In this document: piece by piece, positions 9,268-17,930 of the stretch
How the letters are laid out: the number at the start of each line of letters is the position of its first letter
Position numbering within the stretch: position 1 is the first letter of the stretch
The notes under the pieces: model-generated
Databases searched by the model: none
The model's input: only the letters and a program-made list of their open reading frames with translations
What the model was told of the DNA's origin: nothing
Source of the DNA: Spirochaetales bacterium
GTDB taxonomy: Bacteria > Spirochaetota > Spirochaetia > DSM-2461
Assembly: GCA_022360655.1 (NCBI GenBank)
Contig: JAKSCK010000060.1
Location: 1 to 64,000 of the forward strand
Direction of reading: 5' to 3'
Length of the DNA: 64,000 nt
Program-made: the position numbers and the translations under genes

Positions 9268-9644
9268 CAGAGATCAGATGACAAATTTCCAAAGCGTTTT
9301 TGCCACTCTTGAGGGGTCCAACCCGTCAAGGAATAAAAGTGCTGACTCCATGTTTGAACATCGAAAATTGCCAGGTATTGACCAATTTGTGGCCAGCTCC
9401 ACCCATCCATCATGAGACGGCAGGCCAAAGAGACTGATGAGGCCACACCACTCTGGGCACAATCCTGTTCCCAAAGCAAGGATGGACGCGTGAAAACCCT
9501 CTCCACAGGTGAGGAGATTTCATGGGAATGAGGTTGAAGACGATCATAATGAGCACAGACCTGAGGTGTTGACCATCTCTCCATACCCTCTCTTCGACAA
9601 CTCCAAGGGTATTGAACGATTGTTTTTTCACCAGATCTGTCCAC
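9267..9644 (-). CDS. Small AraC-like helix-turn-helix protein
   Basis: MMDGWSWPQIGQYLAIFDVQTWSQHFYSLTGWTPQEWQKRFG resembles the second HTH of AraC regulators (AF.s.syFsr.Fkk..G.tP..yR). In-frame TGA directly precedes the GTG start; ATG at 9584 is an alternative start. Confidence 0.65.
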   Translation of the reverse strand: MDRSGEKTIVQYPWSCRREGMERWSTPQVCAHYDRLQPHSHEISSPVERVFTRPSLLWEQDCAQSGVASSVSLACRLMMDGWSWPQIGQYLAIFDVQTWSQHFYSLTGWTPQEWQKRFGNLSSDL

Positions 9645-9706
9645 TCATAGCGATTCACCAAGAAAAGTGGATTGCTCGGATGGCTTGCACTCGGTAAGGT
9701 GAGGCC

Positions 9707-11614
9707 ATGGATTATCGCACAAGCACACGGAATACCCGCCTCAAGCTCATTGGTAGCTTTCTCTTGTTTGGGGTCATCGTGGGGCTTGGTTCCATTCTTG
9801 CAAACACGATACTGACCGGTCGCAACATCGCAAAAAGTACAGCCGTTGTCATTTCACGCCTTCTAGATGACTGGCTTCTGGAAGACAACAGCACCGATGA
9901 TCCCCATAACACCAGCTACAATGTTCCCATGCAAAGAGTTTCCAGTTTTCTCAATGCCCTACCTCCAGATTTTCCCTACAGGAACGTGGAACTTCGACTC
10001 TTTGATGCCAAAGAAGACGACTGGCATTTGCACCGTCTTGATGAGAACAATAAGGGCCAAGAAGCCCTTAATACTGAGCAAGAACTCAACCATTACCGCG
10101 GGATTCTCCCACAAATCATCCCTGTTCAACCTCATACCCTTGTTCGAGTAAAGAGCAGCAGCTCCTCCTTAGAGTGGATGACTCGTCTAACACCATTTAC
10201 AGGTCATAAAACCGTTCTCTTGAGCATGCGATTTTCTCGAATTGATCAATGGTGGAATCAGAATGTTCAAAACTGGAGAACTTTTGCCTTTTACGGTTTA
10301 CTCATCTCCATACTGTCTTACATTCTGGCCACCATTTTTTCCTGGAAGCAAACCCGTTCTTTGCGAAGAATGAGTGAAAAAGCCGCTCATTTTGCCCAAG
10401 GGGATTACAGCATCTCATTCCTTGAGAATCGCCGAGATACCATTGGACATCTTTCTCGGAATCTGGATGCCATGGCCATGAATCTTCGGAAGCAAGTGGC
10501 CACCATGACCACCATGAACCGCATAGACCGAGCTGTGCTGAGTGTGGAAAGTCAAAATGAGCTCACATCCACCGTCGCTGGCTACATCTCTGAACAGTTC
10601 AATCAGGCTCAGGTTGCAGTTCTCGAACTGGAGGGAGGCATCGATAACCGGGTTCTCCGCATGGTGGGGGCCTCGGATCCTGAGGCCCCAAGTTGGAAAC
10701 TTCCCCTTGATCAGATGCCTCCAGGACTGCGAGATGAACTCGCTTCACGAGGCCTCTTAGATTCAGAATGCCTTGATGTCTTTCGCCAGCACATGCCCCT
10801 TTGGCAAAGCAATCACCGTGGAGCACGAATTCCCCTTTTCATTGAGAAACGCCTATCAGGAGCCCTTGTTGTCTCCCTCCCCGGAACCAGCTCTCCAGAT
10901 TGGGATACTTTAGAAGCTTTGAGTGACCAGGTGGGTGTGGCACTTCTCCACATGCGGCAAGAAGAAACACGAGAGGCCATGTACCGAGGAAGTTTAAATG
11001 CCCTTTCCGCATCTGTGGATGCTTCCAGTAAATGGACCGCAGGTCATAGCGACCGCGTTGCGGTGATTTCCGATCGTATTGCTGTGGCTCTCTACTTTGA
11101 TCGGCGGACACGTCGCACTCTTGAATTTGGTGCCAAACTGCATGACATTGGGAAAATCTCTGTTGATAAAAAGATTTTAGACAAGCCTTCGAAACTCACA
11201 AAAGAAGAGTTTGACATCATCAAGGCCCATCCCGCCCAAGGAGAGGCCATCGTTCGAAATATTCCTGGGCTGGATGAGATACGAGACATCATTCTGTTCC
11301 ACCATGAACGTTGGGATGGAAGTGGCTACCCCCAGGGACGAAGAAAAGAAGACATTCCCATCCTGGCCAGACTTGTGTGTATTGCTGATGTTTTTGAATC
11401 CATCACTGCTGATCGGCCCTATCGGAAAACCATGAGCCGAAGTGATGCCCGGGCCTTTATGGAATCCCAAAGTGGAAAGATATTTGATCCAGGACTTCTC
11501 AAGGTCTTTTTGACCCTTTTTGATCAGGGACTCATCCCCATGGAACATGATTTTCTCAAATCGCTGGAATCAGGAACAAATGATGATGTACATGCCTCAT
11601 ACCAAACGGTATAA
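9707..11614 (+). CDS. Membrane HAMP + GAF-like + HD-GYP domain protein (putative c-di-GMP phosphodiesterase)
   Basis: TM segments, HAMP-like SEKAAHFAQGDYS, KLHDIGKISVDKKIL, HHERWDGSGYPQGRR, DRPYRK. Confidence 0.9.
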   Translation: MDYRTSTRNTRLKLIGSFLLFGVIVGLGSILANTILTGRNIAKSTAVVISRLLDDWLLEDNSTDDPHNTSYNVPMQRVSSFLNALPPDFPYRNVELRLFDAKEDDWHLHRLDENNKGQEALNTEQELNHYRGILPQIIPVQPHTLVRVKSSSSSLEWMTRLTPFTGHKTVLLSMRFSRIDQWWNQNVQNWRTFAFYGLLISILSYILATIFSWKQTRSLRRMSEKAAHFAQGDYSISFLENRRDTIGHLSRNLDAMAMNLRKQVATMTTMNRIDRAVLSVESQNELTSTVAGYISEQFNQAQVAVLELEGGIDNRVLRMVGASDPEAPSWKLPLDQMPPGLRDELASRGLLDSECLDVFRQHMPLWQSNHRGARIPLFIEKRLSGALVVSLPGTSSPDWDTLEALSDQVGVALLHMRQEETREAMYRGSLNALSASVDASSKWTAGHSDRVAVISDRIAVALYFDRRTRRTLEFGAKLHDIGKISVDKKILDKPSKLTKEEFDIIKAHPAQGEAIVRNIPGLDEIRDIILFHHERWDGSGYPQGRRKEDIPILARLVCIADVFESITADRPYRKTMSRSDARAFMESQSGKIFDPGLLKVFLTLFDQGLIPMEHDFLKSLESGTNDDVHASYQTV

Positions 11615-12172
11615 CGCATGCACAAGTTGAGATTTATTCTGCGCCACGTAATCCACGAGCAACTGCAGATTTTCCTTCGGCTCTGAATCGGCACCAGCAA
11701 ACTCAAGGATCCCCTCCATTCGACGGTACCATAAATAATGGGATTGAAGTCCTTCAGAAACACCTGCCTGCCGCATTCGGATGCTCAACTCCTCATCCAA
11801 TTGAATATGATTGGCCTCACCCACCAGGTAATAGATGCGACCAGATTCTCCAAGTTTCAACACAATGCGTCGAAACCCCTCGGCCATGGCTGTATCCCCA
11901 CGAAAACCCCGAACCTGCACATCCAAAGATCCAAGCCGCAGTTCCCATCCTTCTCCCCGCCGTGCTCGACGAAAGGCAATCAGTTCTTCTCGCACCTCTT
12001 TGACTGCTTCGGTATTACCCCGATGTTCTTGAAGCCGACGACGCCATTGACGAAGTTGACGCTCATAACGGGGCAAAAGATTAGCCCGGGCCACAAAACG
12101 GTCTGTATCAGAGAGAAGGCGCCAAACATCCGTGAAACGTTCACCAAACTGAACTCTTAATCGTTCAAACAG
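11597..12172 (-). CDS. Conserved-looking hypothetical protein, possible CTG start
   Basis: Frame opens after TAA; AAGGAG SD lies 6 nt upstream of CTG at 12172. The ORF track begins at internal GTG 12094 (MARANLLPRYERQL...). Confidence 0.55.
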   Translation of the reverse strand: MFERLRVQFGERFTDVWRLLSDTDRFVARANLLPRYERQLRQWRRRLQEHRGNTEAVKEVREELIAFRRARRGEGWELRLGSLDVQVRGFRGDTAMAEGFRRIVLKLGESGRIYYLVGEANHIQLDEELSIRMRQAGVSEGLQSHYLWYRRMEGILEFAGADSEPKENLQLLVDYVAQNKSQLVHALYRLV

Positions 12173-12215
12173 GACAGACTCCTTGAGTGATGATTATAAT
12201 TATAGGGGAGGAACT

Positions 12216-12974
12216 ATGTCTTCACCGGTTCTCGTGCTTGCAGACATCCATGGGAATTTTCATGCTCTTAAGGCCGTTTTGAGTGATGCCTTAGGGGATT
12301 ATGAGTCCATTTGGGTACTTGGCGATGTGGTGGGGTACGGACCAGATCCAAAAAAATGCCTGGAGACATTGATTCGCTGCGGAGCCACCATGGTTGCAGG
12401 TAACCATGATCTTGCTGTATGTGGACAAGTTGGACTGGATGATTTCAATTCAGAAGCCCGATTTGTACTGGAAAAACATCAAAAAGAATTCAATGCAAAC
12501 CAAAAGGAATTCTTATCCAAACTTCCATGGACCCGAAAAGAGCGTTCCGTCACCCTCTCCCATGGAAATCCCCTCAATCCTATCTGGGGATATGTTCTTA
12601 ATGAATCCACGGCGTTTCAGGTTCTCAAGCAGAGCGAAACTTCACTGACCCTCATTGGACATTCCCATATTCCAGGACTTTGGGAGTTGAATCCTGACAT
12701 GGGGTTGCAGTACCGATCCATTGAACTCAACACGCCTATGGATTATAGCGGCCATCCCCATCTTGCAAATCCTGGGAGTGTGGGCCAGTCCAGGGATGGA
12801 AGTCACCAAGCCCAGTACCTCATTGTTCAGCCAGAACGGAAAATTCTTGAGTTTCGTCGTTGTTCGTGGAAACACAGACCTGTGCGAAGAAAGATGCAGC
12901 GAAAGGGATACCCTTCCACATTGATTGAGAGGATGGCTCCTCTCTCCTCCTCTCGCTTTTTCCATTTTTCATGA
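12216..12974 (+). CDS. Metallophosphoesterase (calcineurin-like)
   Basis: LVLADIHGNFHAL, VLGDVVGYGPDP, VAGNHDLAV, LIGHSHIP, NPGSVGQSRD; GGGGAGGAACT precedes ATG. Confidence 0.93.
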   Translation: MSSPVLVLADIHGNFHALKAVLSDALGDYESIWVLGDVVGYGPDPKKCLETLIRCGATMVAGNHDLAVCGQVGLDDFNSEARFVLEKHQKEFNANQKEFLSKLPWTRKERSVTLSHGNPLNPIWGYVLNESTAFQVLKQSETSLTLIGHSHIPGLWELNPDMGLQYRSIELNTPMDYSGHPHLANPGSVGQSRDGSHQAQYLIVQPERKILEFRRCSWKHRPVRRKMQRKGYPSTLIERMAPLSSSRFFHFS

Positions 12975-13022
12975 CAATCATCGAATACCGTATTCAGTAA
13001 TATTTGTCAGAAAATGGGTTTA

Positions 13023-13049
13023 ACCCATCCTCATGTGATGAGGATGGGT
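13023..13049 (-). terminator. Perfect 12-bp hairpin downstream of the DEAD-box helicase (CGACCC family)
   Basis: ACCCATCCTCAT-GTG-ATGAGGATGGGT, followed on + by CGATC (minus strand GATCGACCC). Confidence 0.6.
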
Positions 13050-13080
13050 CGATCTAAAAAGGAAGAGTTTTCAGAGGAGT

Positions 13081-14835
13081 CTAGTCATTCCGAGAGTTCT
13101 GATAACGGGAAGAATGACGGCGATGATGCCCTTTCGAATTCCGCTTATCATAGCGGCCACGAGATTCTCCATGCTCTCGGAAATCCCGTCTTCCGCGGTT
13201 ATCCCGTCCATCCCGACGCCGATCCACGCGAATGTGAACCCCTCGGTATTCCATTCCTCGCAGGGCCTGTTCCACACGTTCAGCAGAGGCTGCTTCTACC
13301 TGGAAATCGGTCCAATCTGTACTGATGTCAATGCGCCCCAAGCGAATTCCCCGGGAGCGAGTGGCCTGATTCACAAGTCCAATCAGCTGAGGAGGAAGAA
13401 TAGACTGACGCCGCCCCACATTGACGCGTAGTCCCACCATACCTCGGCTCCGGGAATCGCGACGTTCACCAATGGCTTCAGCATCTCTTCGACTGCGCTT
13501 GGGAGGGGGTGGTGGATTCAAATCTCCGGCATTCTGATATTCATTCAAAATGGGATTGAATTGAACCGCGAGGAATTTCTTGAGCAATTCTTCCCGCTCT
13601 AACTCTTCAAATTGGGGAAGGATTTTGTCCAAATAGGGGGCAAGGGCTTCTTCATTCACTTCCACATTGAGAACGTTCTCCACAATGGAATTGAGTCGTA
13701 AACCACAAATTTCTTGCCCGTCAGGAATTCGACCGGTTTCAATCCGACGGCCTAAAACGCGTTCTATACGACGAATTTTATGCCCTTCCCGCAGGTGAAC
13801 CAAGGCCATAGATGTGCCGCTTCTTCCTGCTCGTCCAGTCCGGCCACTTCGATGATTATAGACAGCGGCTTCATCGGGAAGGTCATAGTGAACCACATGG
13901 CTCAGGTTATCCACATCCAAACCACGAGCAGCAACGTCCGTGGCCACAAGAATACTGGGATTTCCATGGCGGAATCGTCCCATGACGGACTCCCGCTGAA
14001 CCTGAGAAAGTTCACCATGCAGAGCATCAGCGGCATAACCATCACTGGCCAATTTTCCCGCAACAGATTTCACACTCTCCCGAGTACGGCAGAAGACAAT
14101 TCCATAGAATTTTCCACTGGCATCCAGTAGTCGCCGGAGAGTGGCATATTTTTCACTGGCATGAACGCGGTAGCACAGATGCTCCACGTTGGATGTTCCC
14201 TTATTCCGTTCACCCGTTACAATTTCTTTGGGATCACTCATGTAGCGCTTGGCAATCAAGGCCACTTCTCGGGGCATTGTGGCAGAGAACAGCAGAGTAC
14301 GACGATCTGTGGATGCGGTTTCAAGTATGGAATCCAATTCGTCTTTGAATCCCATATCCAGCATCTGATCCGCTTCATCAAGAACCAGGTACTGAAGATT
14401 TGATAAATCAGCCACACCTTTATCGAGAAGGTCTTTGAGCCGTCCAGGAGTGGCCACAATGAGCTGTGCGCCCGCACGGAGGTCTCGGATTTGAGGACCA
14501 AAGGCCGCTCCACCATAAACTGTGGCAATCCTCATCCCTGTGATGAATCGGCTATAATCGGTGAGTTCTCGGGCCACCTGTTGGCAGAGTTCTCGTGTGG
14601 GGGCCAAGACCAGGGCCTGGGTGATTTTTTGAGAAACATCAATTCCCTGCAAGACAGGGAGGCCAAATGCGGCGGTTTTCCCTGTACCGGTTTGAGCCAA
14701 GCCGGTGACATCTCCACCTGCCTCAAGTAAATGGGGAATGATCTCAGCCTGAATAGGGGTGGGGGTCTCGAATCCCCGGGCGCACAATGCGTCCAAGAGG
14801 GGCTTAATGAGCCCCAAGTCTTCAAAAGTTGCCAA
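13081..14835 (-). CDS. DEAD-box RNA helicase with DbpA-type C-terminal RNA-binding domain
   Basis: ATFEDLGLIKPLLDAL (likely TTG start), PTPIQAEIIP, AQTGTGKTAAF, VLDEADQMLDMGF, SATMP, HRSGRTGRAG; C-terminal LIGLVNQATRSRGIRLGRIDISTDWTDFQVEA. Confidence 0.94.
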   Translation of the reverse strand: MATFEDLGLIKPLLDALCARGFETPTPIQAEIIPHLLEAGGDVTGLAQTGTGKTAAFGLPVLQGIDVSQKITQALVLAPTRELCQQVARELTDYSRFITGMRIATVYGGAAFGPQIRDLRAGAQLIVATPGRLKDLLDKGVADLSNLQYLVLDEADQMLDMGFKDELDSILETASTDRRTLLFSATMPREVALIAKRYMSDPKEIVTGERNKGTSNVEHLCYRVHASEKYATLRRLLDASGKFYGIVFCRTRESVKSVAGKLASDGYAADALHGELSQVQRESVMGRFRHGNPSILVATDVAARGLDVDNLSHVVHYDLPDEAAVYNHRSGRTGRAGRSGTSMALVHLREGHKIRRIERVLGRRIETGRIPDGQEICGLRLNSIVENVLNVEVNEEALAPYLDKILPQFEELEREELLKKFLAVQFNPILNEYQNAGDLNPPPPPKRSRRDAEAIGERRDSRSRGMVGLRVNVGRRQSILPPQLIGLVNQATRSRGIRLGRIDISTDWTDFQVEAASAERVEQALRGMEYRGVHIRVDRRRDGRDNRGRRDFREHGESRGRYDKRNSKGHHRRHSSRYQNSRND

Positions 14836-14985
14836 ATAGGTCCTCTCTTTGGATTCCAAATTCGTGGAAGGGGGATTCTCTCGGTGGGAATCTCTGATCA
14901 TTGGACCATAAGCAATACAGGGAACTGCGTCAATGCATCCCACCTTGCTTTTCTTTAGCCACACAAAATCACTATATTCTTCACC

Positions 14986-15504
14986 ATGGATTGTTTAGAA
15001 ATAATGTATACACGTCGTTCCATCAGGCGATATTCCAATCAGATTCCTGAAGAGTCCCTCATTGAGGAACTCATTCATGCTGGCATGATGGCTCCAAGTG
15101 CCGGAAATCAACAACCATGGCATTTTATCACAGTCAAAGATTCGGCCATGCTCCATAAGATCACCGAGATCAACCCCTATGCCAAAATGGCAGCTGAGGC
15201 ACCTGCGGGAATCTTAGTTTGTGGTGATACGCGGGTTGAGCGTTTTCCAGGTAACTGGGTGCAAGACTGCAGTGCGGCGATTCAAAACATCCTCCTGGCA
15301 GCCCATGCGAAAGGGCTCGGTGCTGTGTGGACTGGGGTGTTCCCTGAAGAAGACCGAATGGTTGGTTTTCAAAAGGCCTTCAAGCTCCCCCAAGGGGTGA
15401 TTCCTCAGGCCTTTATTGTTCTAGGCTATCCCCGAGATGAGGCAAAAACGGCCCCCGTTCCTCATCGTATTCAGCCGGAACGCATCCACAAAGAAACCTG
15501 GTAA
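14986..15504 (+). CDS. Nitroreductase family protein
   Basis: YTRRSIRRYSNQIP, AGMMAPSAGNQQPWHF, GLGAVWTGVFPEEDR, GYPRDE. Confidence 0.93.
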   Translation: MDCLEIMYTRRSIRRYSNQIPEESLIEELIHAGMMAPSAGNQQPWHFITVKDSAMLHKITEINPYAKMAAEAPAGILVCGDTRVERFPGNWVQDCSAAIQNILLAAHAKGLGAVWTGVFPEEDRMVGFQKAFKLPQGVIPQAFIVLGYPRDEAKTAPVPHRIQPERIHKETW

Positions 15505-15528
15505 TCCTGGGTTGAAGAGACTAAATCG

Positions 15529-15558
15529 ACCCCTTTCAAGAGACCTCTTGAAAGGGGT
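15529..15558 (+). terminator. Perfect 14-bp hairpin (CGACCC family) between convergent genes
   Basis: ACCCCTTTCAAGAG-AC-CTCTTGAAAGGGGT preceded by ATCG. Confidence 0.65.
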
Positions 15559-15560
15559 GT

Positions 15561-16583
15561 TTAAAGGGAACGAACACTTTCTCTCCGAATCAGCTCACCA
15601 CCCACAAGCACTTTAACCGAGGAAGAAGAGGGAGTCCCCTCAATCCGGTCCACAAGGAGTCGAACAGCATTCCGTCCAATCCCCTCCTTGTCCACTCGAA
15701 TGGTGGTGAGAGGTGGCTCACAAATGGATGCAAGGGGTAAATCATCAAATCCAATCACTGAAAGATCATGAGGGACTTGGATTCCCTTGTGGGCCAGGGC
15801 CCGCAAGCAGCCTGCAGCAATGATGTCATTGGCACAGAAGAGAGCTGTAGGAAGTTGGGAACCAGCTTCCAGATGCTCAAGCATTCCCTCATAAGCTCCT
15901 TGAAAAGTGGGATCAACAGTGAAGAGAAAAGAGGGATCCCAAGGAAGTTTCATATGCCGGAGAGTTTCTCGAAACTCAAGCTGCCTTAATCGTAAATTGG
16001 GAGAATCAGGAGAGGCTGCCACCATCCCAATCGATTGGTGGCCAAGATGAACTAGTTCTTGAATAAGTGCATGAACAATGTCTTCATTATTCATATCCAC
16101 AAAGTCAAAGTTCAGGTATTTGTGCATGGCATCAATGAACACAATGGGCTTGGGGATGTCTTTAAAATCAAAAGTTTCTTTTTGACTCAATTCGGTTCCA
16201 AGTATAATCAGACCAGAAGCCTGACTTTCCTGAGCAAACTGAAGGATTTCCGTCCATTCTCCTGCTTGGAAATGCACAATTTCGAGACGGTACCCCTGCT
16301 CCTCACATTCCTGTGAAAGACCCGAAATGTAGTCCATGATAAAGACATCATGATCTCGATTCACAATATGTCCATGACGTGCAATATGAAGAAAACAGAG
16401 AGCAGAATGGCCTTCACGCTTGCGGTTTATTAATCGGGGAGAACGGTATCCCAATCTCTTTGCTGTATCCAGAATAAGCGCCCGTTTAGCTGACCCAACT
16501 CCTGCTTTATCATTCAAAGCCAAAGAAACCGCTGCAATTGAAACACCAGCGGCCTCTGCAATGTCTTGTATGCGAATCCCCAT
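15561..16583 (-). CDS. LacI-family transcriptional regulator
   Basis: MGIRIQDIAEAAGVSIAAVSLALNDKAGVGSAKRALIL HTH; periplasmic-binding-like effector domain; VIGFDDLPLASICEPPLTTIRVD. Confidence 0.95.
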   Translation of the reverse strand: MGIRIQDIAEAAGVSIAAVSLALNDKAGVGSAKRALILDTAKRLGYRSPRLINRKREGHSALCFLHIARHGHIVNRDHDVFIMDYISGLSQECEEQGYRLEIVHFQAGEWTEILQFAQESQASGLIILGTELSQKETFDFKDIPKPIVFIDAMHKYLNFDFVDMNNEDIVHALIQELVHLGHQSIGMVAASPDSPNLRLRQLEFRETLRHMKLPWDPSFLFTVDPTFQGAYEGMLEHLEAGSQLPTALFCANDIIAAGCLRALAHKGIQVPHDLSVIGFDDLPLASICEPPLTTIRVDKEGIGRNAVRLLVDRIEGTPSSSSVKVLVGGELIRRESVRSL

Positions 16584-16694
16584 AATGACTCCAAGGAAAA
16601 TACTCACCTGTCCGCGGTTGTATCATCCCCCCAAGGGAAACGGGAAGCCTCTCACTCCTAACTTAAATAAACTTTCAAATATTTTAGTAAATTT

Positions 16695-16708
16695 AAGTTT
16701 CTAAACTT
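16695..16708. promoter_or_regulatory. Candidate operator: inverted repeat AAGTTT-CT-AAACTT between lacI-type gene and ABC operon
   Basis: Arms AAGTTT/AAACTT; further AACTTA/AAACTT half-sites at about 16660-16674; lies in the divergent intergenic region. Confidence 0.4.
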
Positions 16709-16808
16709 GATAGAACCCACTTAGAAGCATAATTACATTTAAATTTATATTTCTTGACTTGCGTTTTAGCCATGTTAAGCTTCTCCCATATTGAAAGGAG
16801 GACGCTGC

Positions 16809-17828
16809 ATGATGCTCAAAAAAACGCTTTTGCTGATGCTCGTTGCATGCACAACATTCGCCGTCTTTGCCAATGGAGAAGGGGAAAGACAACCCAAACC
16901 TGAGTCGGAATGGAAAATTGCCCTGGTCCCCAAGGACTCCACCAATGCATGGTTTGTCCGAATGGAAGTTGGAGTCAAAGAATTTGCGGCCGATTCAGGC
17001 TTGAATGCCTTCCAAAAGGGTCCTGCAAAAACAGATGCCGCCATGCAGGTACAAGTGATTCAGGACCTGATTGCTCAGGATGTGGATGCACTCTGTGTTG
17101 TTCCTGTTGATCCTGCGGCTTTGGAACCTGTACTTGGTGAAGCCATGGATAAAGGGATTGTTGTGGTGACCCATGAGGCATCATTCCAAGAGAACACCAT
17201 GTATGACATTGAAGCCTTCAACAATGCAGACTATGGTGCTTTCATCATGGACAACCTGGCCAAGGCCATGGGTGGTGAAGGGGAATACACCACAATGGTT
17301 GGACATGTCACCAATGCCTCTCACAACGAATGGGCCGATGGTGGTGTAGCCAGAGCCGCTGAGGCTTACCCCAATATCACTCTCCTTGATTCAGAGCCCC
17401 GTGTAGAGTCCGAGGACAACATGGAACGGGCTTATGAAAAAGCCAAGGAACTTTTCAAAAAATACCCCAACCTCAAGGGTGTTTTGGGAACCTCATCCAA
17501 GGATGCTCCTGGTGTCTCTCGAGCCATTGAAGAAATGGGCCTCAAAGACAAGGTGTTTGTGGCTGGAACCGGTCTGGTGTCTGAATGTCGCCCCTTCCTA
17601 GAAAGCGGAACACTCCAGTACATCACACTTTGGGATCCCAAAGATGCTGGTTATGCCATGTGTTCTCTGGCCGCAAAAATTCTTCGGGGAGAAGAAGTGG
17701 CTGATGGTTTGGACCTGGGACTTCCTGGATATGAAAATATGCAGTTTGCCCCTGGTTCTGACAAAGTCCTGATTGGTTCTGGTTGGATCGTGATGGACAA
17801 GAACAACATGGATGAATACAACTTCTAA
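16809..17828 (+). CDS. Sugar ABC transporter substrate-binding protein (ribose/autoinducer-binding type)
   Basis: Signal peptide MMLKKTLLLMLVACTTFAVFANGE; WKIALVPKDSTNAWFVRMEVGVKEFA, QDVDALCVVPVDPAALEPVL. Confidence 0.93.
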   Translation: MMLKKTLLLMLVACTTFAVFANGEGERQPKPESEWKIALVPKDSTNAWFVRMEVGVKEFAADSGLNAFQKGPAKTDAAMQVQVIQDLIAQDVDALCVVPVDPAALEPVLGEAMDKGIVVVTHEASFQENTMYDIEAFNNADYGAFIMDNLAKAMGGEGEYTTMVGHVTNASHNEWADGGVARAAEAYPNITLLDSEPRVESEDNMERAYEKAKELFKKYPNLKGVLGTSSKDAPGVSRAIEEMGLKDKVFVAGTGLVSECRPFLESGTLQYITLWDPKDAGYAMCSLAAKILRGEEVADGLDLGLPGYENMQFAPGSDKVLIGSGWIVMDKNNMDEYNF

Positions 17829-17854
17829 ACTTACCGAATAGTCAGTATTACGCC

Positions 17855-17880
17855 TGGGGCTGGCCGTTGCGTCAGCCCCA
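17855..17880 (+). repeat. Strong intra-operon hairpin 1
   Basis: TGGGGCTG-N10-CAGCCCCA perfect 8-bp stem. Confidence 0.75.
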
Positions 17881-17891
17881 TTGAGGACAAA

Positions 17892-17911
17892 GCCCCCCGT
17901 CCATGGGGGGC
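17892..17911 (+). repeat. Strong intra-operon hairpin 2
   Basis: GCCCCCC-GTCCAT-GGGGGGC perfect 7-bp GC stem. Confidence 0.75.
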
Positions 17912-17930
17912 ATTTCCAAGGAACGAAATC

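Noticed and set aside
9410-9661. Minus ORF MVNRYEWTDLVKKQSF... in another frame over the small AraC-like gene
   Set aside because: Lacks an SD and domain signal; the 9267-9644 frame carries the HTH.
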